Shown piece after piece: positions 1-5,044 of a stretch of 6,476 nt of DNA (positions within the stretch are counted from its first letter, which is position 1; each line of letters opens with the position of its first letter). Below the pieces are notes generated by a model. The model had not been told where the DNA came from. It saw only the letters and a program-made list of their open reading frames with translations, and searched no databases. This DNA is from an uncultured Rhodobacter sp. GTDB lineage: Bacteria > Pseudomonadota > Alphaproteobacteria > Rhodobacterales > Rhodobacteraceae. The stretch lies in NCBI GenBank assembly GCA_937901435.1, contig CALGTJ010000649.1:1-6476 (forward strand), read 5' to 3'. The translations under genes were made by a program, and so were the position numbers.

Positions 1-40
1 CCAAGCAGCGTTGAGTGTATCAGGTTCTGCCGAAAACGCT

Positions 41-577
41 TTAGCGTCCGGCCGCTTCCAAGGCGGGACGGATCTTGTCCACCAGAACGCGCTCTGTAAT
101 GGGTCCGGCAAAGCGCAGAATCACCTTGCCCTCGCCATTGATCACAAAGGTTTCGGGCACGCCATAAAACCCCCAGTTCAGCGCCATACGCCCGTTGTTA
201 TCGGTGCCGATGGCGGCATAGGGGTTGCCCAGTTCGTCCAGAAAATTCAGCGCGTTACCCGGCTGGTCTTTGTAATTCACACCGTAGATGACCACGCCTT
301 CCCCGGATAGTTTTTCCAGTGCCGGATGCTCGGCCCGGCACGGCCCGCACCAACTGGCCCAATAATTGACCAGCTTGGCCCCGCCCGTGCGCAACGCCGC
401 ATCATCGAAGCTGTCCAGATTGCCCAAGGCCTCGACCTGCACCGCAGGGGCCGCTCTGCCCTCTATAGCAGACGGCAGCGCCTCTGGATCCTCGCGTTGC
501 ATCCCGATGTAGAACATAGCCGCAAGACCGGCAAAGATCACCGGCGGCAGCACCATAAGCACAGAGACTTTAGCCAT
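41..577 (-). CDS. ccmG: Membrane-anchored thiol:disulfide oxidoreductase CcmG/DsbE (HelX)
   Basis: CcmG is a periplasmic thioredoxin-like protein held in the inner membrane by an uncleaved N-terminal helix. It keeps the CxxCH cysteines of apocytochromes c reduced, receiving electrons from CcdA or DsbD and acting with CcmH. The 178 residues are standard. The N-terminal anchor is about residues 5-25. The thioredoxin fold follows with YWASWCGPCRAEHP (72-85), in which Cys77 and Cys80 form the redox pair. The cis-proline segment GVPETF (139-144, Pro141) carries the acidic residue typical of CcmG. The ATG at 577-575 has a Shine-Dalgarno sequence AAAGG within 588-594, about ten bases upstream inside the end of ccmD, which it overlaps by 8 bp. 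The TAA stop is at 43-41. The remaining 40 bases to the window edge show no gene or convincing terminator. Confidence 0.97.
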   Translation of the reverse strand: MAKVSVLMVLPPVIFAGLAAMFYIGMQREDPEALPSAIEGRAAPAVQVEALGNLDSFDDAALRTGGAKLVNYWASWCGPCRAEHPALEKLSGEGVVIYGVNYKDQPGNALNFLDELGNPYAAIGTDNNGRMALNWGFYGVPETFVINGEGKVILRFAGPITERVLVDKIRPALEAAGR

Positions 578-725
578 TTTTACGCCGCCTTTCCGCCGCG
601 TCCAGCCGCCGCTTCATCCGCCGTCCCTGCCAGAGAGTCAGCAGGACAATCGCCGCCAGTAACACAAGACTGATGGCATAAGCACTTAAAACGGTGCCCG
701 CGTATTTCCCAAGCTCGGGCATCAT
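570..725 (-). CDS. ccmD: Haem exporter small subunit CcmD (HelD)
   Basis: This 51-residue single-pass membrane protein was found by translating the gap between ccmC and ccmG. CcmD is the small partner of CcmC in the CcmABCD complex and is needed for release of holo-CcmE. The protein starts MMPELGKYAG, has one hydrophobic helix at about residues 9-32 (from YAGTV to LLTLW), and ends in a very basic tail (GRRMKRRLDAAERRRKNG). This short N-out, C-in layout with Tyr residues at the start of the helix is typical of CcmD. The ATG at 725-723 overlaps the ccmC TGA as ATGA; a second ATG follows at once and could also serve. The TAA stop at 572-570 lies inside the start of ccmG, an 8-bp overlap. Sequence conservation in this family is low, so position between ccmC and ccmG is part of the evidence. 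Confidence 0.93.
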   Translation of the reverse strand: MMPELGKYAGTVLSAYAISLVLLAAIVLLTLWQGRRMKRRLDAAERRRKNG

Positions 726-1450
726 GCCAGACGCTCGCGCAATTCGATCGCCTTCAGGCGGCGGGCACGGATTTCGGTTTTGGTGCGCGCCAGAACCAGC
801 ACGAGGAACAACAGGATGAACCCGGCGATGGCCACAAGCAGCGGAATAAAGAACACATCCGCCACGTTTTCCTCTTTATCAAGGCTCAGGGACGCGCCCT
901 GATGCAGGCCCTGATTCCAGAAGTTCACCGCATAGCGGCTGAGCACCGCAAAGACCGACCCGACCAGACATAGAACCGCTGTCAGATCGGCGGCGGTGTC
1001 GGGCGATTCAATGGCTTGCCACAGGGCGATATAGCCAAGGTAAAACAGGAATAGGATCAGGAACGACGTCAGGCGCGGATCCCATTCCCACCATGTGCCC
1101 CACATCGGCTGCCCCCAGATCGCGCCCGTCACCAAGGCAATCAGGGTAAAGGTGATGCCGACAGGCGCGGCGGCCTTGGCGGCCAAAGCGCTGACGTGGT
1201 GGCGGCGGATCAGCCAGATCAGCGAGGCCACCAGCATCATCACCCAGGCATTGATCGCCATCATCGCGGCGGGCACATGCAGATAGATGATCTTGACGGT
1301 CGAGCCTTGGCGGAAATCGTCAGGCGTGAAAAAGAAACCCCAGATCAGCCCGACAGTCAGGCAGATCGCGGTCAAACCGGTCAGCCACGGCAGCACCGCA
1401 TCGGCGGTGGCCATGAACTTTTTCGGATTGGCATATTCCCAGAGCGACAT
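722..1450 (-). CDS. ccmC: Haem lyase/transfer protein CcmC (HelC)
   Basis: CcmC is an inner-membrane haem-handling protein that presents haem at its periplasmic face for covalent attachment to the chaperone CcmE. The 242 residues are close to the family's usual length of about 245. The haem-handling tryptophan-rich motif is intact as WGTWWEWDPRLTS (117-129). The two conserved periplasmic haem-ligand histidines are seen as His58 in IYLHVPAA and His183 in NQGLHQGAS. Six transmembrane helices are apparent, with a basic cytoplasmic C-terminus. The ATG at 1450-1448 has a good Shine-Dalgarno sequence AAGGA at 1461-1457, six bases upstream. This is the strongest such signal in the ccm block and fits independent initiation after the gap that separates it from ccmB. 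Its stop overlaps the ccmD start (ATGA). Confidence 0.98.
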   Translation of the reverse strand: MSLWEYANPKKFMATADAVLPWLTGLTAICLTVGLIWGFFFTPDDFRQGSTVKIIYLHVPAAMMAINAWVMMLVASLIWLIRRHHVSALAAKAAAPVGITFTLIALVTGAIWGQPMWGTWWEWDPRLTSFLILFLFYLGYIALWQAIESPDTAADLTAVLCLVGSVFAVLSRYAVNFWNQGLHQGASLSLDKEENVADVFFIPLLVAIAGFILLFLVLVLARTKTEIRARRLKAIELRERLA

Positions 1451-1506
1451 GGCATTTCCTTACGCGTTCGGCGGTGGTCCAACAAGGGGTTTACAGGGTC
1501 CAGAAT

Positions 1507-1528
1507 GCCGCATCTACGCCGCATCTAC
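1507..1528. repeat. Perfect 11-bp tandem repeat in the ccmB-ccmC gap
   Basis: GCCGCATCTAC occurs twice head to tail on the plus strand (1507-1517 and 1518-1528); on the transcribed strand this reads GTAGATGCGGC twice. The second transcribed copy carries the proposed -10 hexamer and the first falls in the spacer. It could be a replication-slippage duplication or paired binding sites for a regulator. Confidence 0.9.
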
Positions 1529-1538
1529 ACTGTGTCAA
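1511..1538 (-). promoter_or_regulatory. Candidate sigma70-type promoter for ccmC-ccmD-ccmG
   Basis: On the minus strand a perfect -35 hexamer TTGACA lies at 1538-1533. A 16-base spacer follows, then TAGATG at 1516-1511, a weak -10 matching three of six consensus positions. A transcript would start near 1504, about 54 bases before the ccmC ATG. Alphaproteobacterial housekeeping promoters often keep the TTGAC part and vary more at -10, so the site is plausible. The -35 overlaps a small palindrome (ACACAGTGT) that could be chance. Lack of strong -10 identity limits confidence. Confidence 0.4.
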
Positions 1539-1552
1539 CGGTCCGGTTGCAT

Positions 1553-1577
1553 GAAAAAACAAGGGGTTTTGCGCCCC
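1553..1577 (-). terminator. Candidate weak terminator or attenuator after ccmB
   Basis: Reading the minus strand, GGGG at 1577-1574 can pair with CCCC at 1566-1563 across a 7-base loop. The sequence TTGTTTTTT follows immediately. It begins 15 bases after the ccmB stop. The stem has only four GC pairs, so full termination is unlikely; partial termination or chance is possible. Its position just after ccmB and just before a possible promoter is what makes it worth recording. Confidence 0.3.
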
Positions 1578-1591
1578 GCGTCGGTCCGCGC

Positions 1592-2248
1592 TCACCGAAG
1601 GTTGATCCGCAGCGCAGCCGCGGCGGCAAAAGGCAACAGCGCCATCGCGCCAAGGGTGATCCCGGCCATCAGCATCAGCGGGGTCGCGGTTTCCAACCCC
1701 AGCGCCCCACGTCGCACGGTCTCTGCCCCAAAGATCAGCGTCGGCATGTATAACGGCAGCACCAGCAGCGACACCAACAGACCGCCACGCTTGAGCCCAA
1801 CAGTCAAAGCCGCCCCAAACGCGCCGATCATGCTTAGCGCCGGGGTGCCAAGGGCCAGCGTGATCACCACCCAAAAATACCCCTGCGGCGCGAGGTTCAG
1901 CAGCACGCCCAGAACCGGCGCGGCAAGGGTCAGCGGCAGGCCCGTCGTGACCCAATGAGCGGCGGTTTTCACCAGCACGACCCCCTCTAGCGGGATTGGC
2001 GCTGTGGCCAGCAGATCCAGCGAGCCGTCTTCGAAATCCAGTTGGAATATGCGGTCCAGCGACAGAAGGCAGGCAAGCAGCGCCCCGACCCAGAGCACGC
2101 CGGGGGCAATGATGCGCAGGGTCTCGCTTTGCGGGCCAACGCCGAAGGGGACCAGCACCGTGACGATCAGAAAGAACGCCAGCCCAAGACCAAAGCCGCC
2201 CCCCGCCCGCACCGCCAGCGTCATATCGCGCAGAAACAGGCGGATCAC
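1592..2248 (-). CDS. ccmB: Haem-maturation ABC complex membrane subunit CcmB (HelB)
   Basis: CcmB is an integral membrane subunit of the CcmABCD complex and pairs with the CcmA ATPase. It is required for release of haem-loaded CcmE. The 218 residues match the usual CcmB length of about 220. About six hydrophobic helices are visible, starting after a short cytoplasmic N-terminus. Family landmarks are the loop [13 protein letters not shown] (about residues 68-80), the segment [14 protein letters not shown] (86-99) and [13 protein letters not shown] (about 162-174). The start is a GTG at 2248-2246 that overlaps the ccmA TGA as GTGA, the standard arrangement for coupled translation of an ABC pair. 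The stop is at 1594-1592. After it comes the 141-bp gap before ccmC, unusual here because all other ccm neighbours overlap. A much longer alternative frame across the same region is a high-GC shadow. Confidence 0.96.
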   Translation of the reverse strand: MIRLFLRDMTLAVRAGGGFGLGLAFFLIVTVLVPFGVGPQSETLRIIAPGVLWVGALLACLLSLDRIFQLDFEDGSLDLLATAPIPLEGVVLVKTAAHWVTTGLPLTLAAPVLGVLLNLAPQGYFWVVITLALGTPALSMIGAFGAALTVGLKRGGLLVSLLVLPLYMPTLIFGAETVRRGALGLETATPLMLMAGITLGAMALLPFAAAAALRINLR

Positions 2249-2901
2249 AGGAAGGCCCCGTCATTGTCGTCATCGAACTCATCCCCAAAGGCATCGCCCT
2301 GCGCAAAGGTCGCGCGATGGGGCGTGATGTCGAACAGCCGCGCCTCTAACCCCAGATCGATGTGGGTCGCAATCAGCGCCGCGCCGCCCTCTGCACAATG
2401 GGTGCGGACGGCCTGCGCGAACAGCGCCACAGAGGCCGTGTCCAGCGACACGGTCGGCTCGTCCAGCGCCCATAGGTTGCGCCCCGTGACCAGCAGGCGG
2501 GCCAGCCCAAGCCTGCGTTTTTGCCCCGCTGACAGGTTCTGCGCAGCCCGGTCGCGCAGGTCCTGCAGGTTGAACAGGTCCAGCGCGGTCTCGATTTCGC
2601 CCGTTCCATAAATGCCCGCCCAGAACCTCAGGTTTTCCTGCACCGTCAGCGTCGCTTTCAGCCCATCCGCATGCGCGCCATAGGCGATGGTTTCCGGGTC
2701 CGTCGTGATCTCTCCGCCCAAGGCGGGTTGCAGCCCGGCGATGGTACGCAGCAGGGTCGTTTTGCCTGCCCCGTTGGGACCGCGCAGCACCATGACCTCG
2801 CCCGGCGCAAGCGTGAAATTCACGCCCTGCAGCACAGGCAAGCCACCGCGTGCGACGGCCAGATCACGGACTTCCAACAGAAAAGGGGCCTCTGGCAGCA
2901 T
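2245..2901 (-). CDS. ccmA: Haem-maturation ABC complex ATPase CcmA (HelA)
   Basis: CcmA is the cytoplasmic ATPase of the CcmABCD complex. ATP hydrolysis drives release of holo-CcmE (haem-loaded chaperone) from CcmC/D in System I cytochrome c maturation. The 218 residues carry a full ABC set: Walker [10 protein letters not shown] (41-49), a Q-loop region near TVQEN (86-90), signature NLSAGQKRR (122-130), Walker [10 protein letters not shown] (142-150) with Asp147 and Glu148, and the switch His180 in IATH. All key residues are present, so the enzyme should be active. The last dozen residues form an acidic tail (DEFDDDND) beyond the usual fold end. The ATG at 2901-2899 directly follows a TAG stop in the same frame and lacks a clear Shine-Dalgarno sequence, so initiation probably relies on coupling to the upstream gene. 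The stop overlaps the ccmB start by 4 bp (GTGA). Confidence 0.97.
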   Translation of the reverse strand: MLPEAPFLLEVRDLAVARGGLPVLQGVNFTLAPGEVMVLRGPNGAGKTTLLRTIAGLQPALGGEITTDPETIAYGAHADGLKATLTVQENLRFWAGIYGTGEIETALDLFNLQDLRDRAAQNLSAGQKRRLGLARLLVTGRNLWALDEPTVSLDTASVALFAQAVRTHCAEGGAALIATHIDLGLEARLFDITPHRATFAQGDAFGDEFDDDNDGAFL

Positions 2902-2928
2902 CTAGACGGACACCATCTAGACGGGCAG
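2899..2928. repeat. 15-bp tandem duplication of the stop/start junction ahead of ccmA
   Basis: On the minus strand, CTGCCCGTCTAGATG (2928-2914) is followed directly by GTGTCCGTCTAGATG (2913-2899), 13 of 15 bases identical. The first copy contains the TAG stop of the Mth938-domain gene and an ATG. The second contains an in-frame TAG and the ccmA ATG. The result is a four-codon mini-ORF between the two genes. Confidence 0.85.
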
Positions 2929-3270
2929 CAAGGCGGCAGCGATGCGCCGACCTTCGCTGAGCAGGACGTTGTAGGTGCGGCAGGCGGGGGGCGAGGCCAT
3001 GCTTTCCACGCCGATCCCGACGGCCTCTAACGCGTTGCGCATGTGGGCAGGAATATGGGCGATCTCGGCCCCGGTGCCGACAAAGATCACATCGACCTCG
3101 CCCACCAGCGCCAGCAACGCCTCAAGATCCTCGAACCCATCCCATTTGCGCACGCCCGTGGGCAGGACAAGCACCGCGCCCTCGACCACCTCTCCGCCGA
3201 TGCGGAAAAAGCCGGGGCCATAGCCGTCGATGGGGCGCGAGCCGTCATAGGTGATTTCGTTCAGTCGCAT
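2917..3270 (-). CDS. Mth938-like domain (DUF498, NDUFAF3-like) protein
   Basis: This is a small soluble protein of 117 residues, the normal length for bacterial members of the Mth938/DUF498 family (COG3737). Its mitochondrial relative NDUFAF3 is an assembly factor for respiratory complex I. The bacterial function is not established, so a role in respiratory-complex assembly is only an inference. Recognisable features are YGPGFFRIGG (residues 17-26), the strand and turn VIFVGTGAEI (61-70), and the strongly conserved C-terminal block ACRTYNVLLSEGRR (96-109) followed by hydrophobic AAALLPV. No signal peptide or membrane helix is seen. The ATG at 3270 gives the typical MRLNEIT opening. The gene follows the permease by 19 bp and precedes ccmA by 15 bp. 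Both junctions lack a strong Shine-Dalgarno sequence and contain tiny ORFs, suggesting translational coupling within one transcript. Confidence 0.88.
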   Translation of the reverse strand: MRLNEITYDGSRPIDGYGPGFFRIGGEVVEGAVLVLPTGVRKWDGFEDLEALLALVGEVDVIFVGTGAEIAHIPAHMRNALEAVGIGVESMASPPACRTYNVLLSEGRRIAAALLPV

Positions 3271-3289
3271 ATCAATCCGTTTCGTTCAT

Positions 3290-4042
3290 TCAGTCCCAAA
3301 TCGGCAGGCCACTGAGGACAGAGCCTGCAATGATCCCATAGGCCACCCAGCGATAGACCGTCTCGCGGCCGGGGTCAAAGATCAAGCTGCCGATCCAGAT
3401 CGCAAAGAAGTAGATCGGGGTCAGGATCAGCCCGATCAACAGCGGTGTCGCGTCCAGCACGCCCTTGAATGCGAAAATCGAGATCGCCAGAATGTCGATG
3501 AGCACCAGAAACAAAAACGCATTGGCCCGGATCACGCTGGGCGGCAGCGGGCGCATCATATAGAGCATGATCACGGGCGGGCCACCGATGCCGACCGAGC
3601 CGCTTAACAGGCCCGACAGCCCGCCGATCACGTAGAGCATCGGCTTGCGCACGATCCCATGATAGCGCACGCCCGATATCAGCAGCACCAGCAGCAGAGC
3701 GGTGACCCCCGAAACCACGTAGCGGAAAGAGGTCGGATCCATCGCCAAGAGCAGCGCCAGCCCAAAGGGGATGCCGACCAAGGCCCCTGCCCCCAGACGG
3801 ATCAGCTCTGACGGCAGGCCATCTCGCAGCGCGCGCGGGATCGCCGGGATCGGGCCGATCAGATCCATCACCAGCATCGCCGTGATCACCCAGATCGGCG
3901 GCAAAACCTGTGCGGCGATCGGGACAAAGACCATCGCTGTGCCAAAGCCGGAAAAGCCCCGGACCATGCCAGCCAAAGCTGCGCCAAAGACCAGAAACCA
4001 AAGGCCCGGATAGGCCAGAGCCTCTGCCCAGACCTGCGTCAC
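3290..4042 (-). CDS. TauE/SafE family membrane permease (putative anion/sulfur-compound transporter)
   Basis: This is a 250-residue polytopic inner-membrane protein of the TauE/SafE (COG0730) family. Members export or import small sulfur or organic anions such as sulfite or sulfoacetate, but most, including this one, have no proven substrate. The two family repeat motifs are visible: GMVRGFSGFGTAMVFVP (residues 25-41) in the first half and GLSGLLSGSVGIGGPPVIML (141-160) in the second. About seven or eight hydrophobic helices make up nearly the whole chain. The start is a GTG at 4042-4040. It places the first helix at about residues 11-27 as expected for the family, and the next in-frame Met (residue 26) would cut into the first motif. 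Only weak ribosome-binding sequence (AGGCG) precedes it. The gene lies 29 bp after secF in the same direction. Its presence between secF and the Mth938-domain gene suggests co-transcription but does not reveal a substrate. Confidence 0.9.
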   Translation of the reverse strand: MTQVWAEALAYPGLWFLVFGAALAGMVRGFSGFGTAMVFVPIAAQVLPPIWVITAMLVMDLIGPIPAIPRALRDGLPSELIRLGAGALVGIPFGLALLLAMDPTSFRYVVSGVTALLLVLLISGVRYHGIVRKPMLYVIGGLSGLLSGSVGIGGPPVIMLYMMRPLPPSVIRANAFLFLVLIDILAISIFAFKGVLDATPLLIGLILTPIYFFAIWIGSLIFDPGRETVYRWVAYGIIAGSVLSGLPIWD

Positions 4043-4071
4043 GCGCTAACGCCTGTGGACATATCTATGCC

Positions 4072-5040
4072 CTAGGGATCGGTATTGGCGAATTGGTTGC
4101 CGGTGTTGTCGGTCGGCTTGGACCAGTCGCGCTTGGTGCCCAGCATCAGCACGATGTTCTTGGCCACATAGACCGAAGAATAGGTGCCCACAATCACGCC
4201 CCAGAAGATCGCAAAGACAAAGCCCCGGATCACGTCTCCGCCCAGGATCAGAAGGGCCAAGAGCGCCAGCAATGTGGTACCGGATGTCATCACGGTCCGG
4301 CTTAGCGTTTCGTTCACCGACAGGTTCATCACATCGCGCAGGGGCTTGGTCTTGTATTTGATCAGGTTCTCGCGCACCCGGTCAAAAATCACCACCGTGT
4401 CGTTGATCGAATAGCCCACGATGGTCAGCAGCGCCGCAATCGTCGCCAGATCAAAGCGGATCTGAAACGCGGCAAAGATGCCGATGGTCAGCACGACGTC
4501 ATGGAACAGCGCCGCAACCGCGCCAACCGAAAACTGCCACTCAAACCGCAGCCAGATGTAGAACAGGATCGCCGCAAGGGACAGCCCGACCGCAACCACC
4601 GCAGAGCGCACCAATTCGCCAGAGACCTTGGGGCCGACGCTTTCCACCGAGGGGAAGGTGATCGAGGGGTCCACGCCCTGCAAGGCCGCCTCGACCGCCA
4701 GAATGGTGTCTGCCGTCACGCTTTCGACGCCGTCCTGCGCCTGAATGCGCAGCATTGCGACGTTTCTCTCTGGGCCAAAGGTCGGATCAAAGACTTCGGT
4801 GATCGAGATATCACCCAGATTCAGCGGCGCGATCGCGTCGCGATAGGCCCCCACATCGACCACCTGCACCGATTCCGTGCGGATCGTCGTGCCGCCCCGA
4901 AAGTCGATGCCAAAGTTCAGACCGACCGTGATCCACAGCACCAGCGACAGGATGACCGCAACGATGGACGCGCCCAGCGTCGCCTTGGCGTAATAGAAAA
5001 AGTCCCAGGAAGTATCTTGAGGAACGAGACGTAACCGCAT
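4072..5040 (-). CDS. secF: Protein translocase subunit SecF
   Basis: SecF is the partner of SecD in the proton-driven accessory complex of the Sec translocon in the inner membrane. The 322 residues are close to the usual SecF length. A first transmembrane helix lies at about residues 21-41 and is followed at once by GIDFRGGT (44-51), the SecF signature. A short periplasmic domain follows, then VGPKVSGEL (135-143) and five more helices. The core motif TIVGYSINDTVVIFDRVRE (206-224) carries Asp214 and Asp220, which are conserved in the family and implicated in proton movement. The ATG at 5040-5038 is supported by an AGAGG Shine-Dalgarno sequence at 5054-5050, nine bases upstream inside the end of secD, and by the start of the first conserved block. 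The secD stop is only 4 bp upstream, so the two are co-transcribed and probably translationally coupled. The hydrophilic C-terminus (about 302-322) is unremarkable. Confidence 0.98.
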   Translation of the reverse strand: MRLRLVPQDTSWDFFYYAKATLGASIVAVILSLVLWITVGLNFGIDFRGGTTIRTESVQVVDVGAYRDAIAPLNLGDISITEVFDPTFGPERNVAMLRIQAQDGVESVTADTILAVEAALQGVDPSITFPSVESVGPKVSGELVRSAVVAVGLSLAAILFYIWLRFEWQFSVGAVAALFHDVVLTIGIFAAFQIRFDLATIAALLTIVGYSINDTVVIFDRVRENLIKYKTKPLRDVMNLSVNETLSRTVMTSGTTLLALLALLILGGDVIRGFVFAIFWGVIVGTYSSVYVAKNIVLMLGTKRDWSKPTDNTGNQFANTDP

Positions 5041-5044
5041 GATA

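Larger units (their letters stand above)
1481..1569. repeat. 12-bp direct repeat pair bracketing the candidate promoter
   Basis: AACAAGGGGTTT occurs on the plus strand at 1481-1492 and again at 1558-1569, 77 bp apart start to start. Both copies are outside coding sequence and flank the possible promoter. The upstream copy (in transcription order) overlaps the hairpin and T-run described as a candidate terminator. The other lies about 30 bases before the ccmC ATG. Confidence 0.85.

Noticed and set aside
1..40. AGCGTT and AACGCT at the ends of the segment after ccmG as a terminator stem.
   Set aside because: The arms are only 6 bp with a loop above 20 bases and no T-run follows in the transcription direction before the window ends.
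1491..2306. A 271-codon open frame on the minus strand overlapping ccmB and the end of ccmA.
   Set aside because: It is in another frame of a clear ccmB, is rich in Arg, Ala and Gly with no recognisable domain, and is the usual by-product of high-GC coding sequence.
3375..4001. A 208-codon open frame on the minus strand inside the permease gene.
   Set aside because: Its composition (Asp, Arg, Ala, Gly-rich, no membrane helices or motif) is typical of a frame-shifted shadow of the TauE/SafE gene, which has intact family motifs.
4071..4076. CCTAGG palindrome at the secF stop.
   Set aside because: A 6-bp palindrome is expected by chance and has no associated structure.
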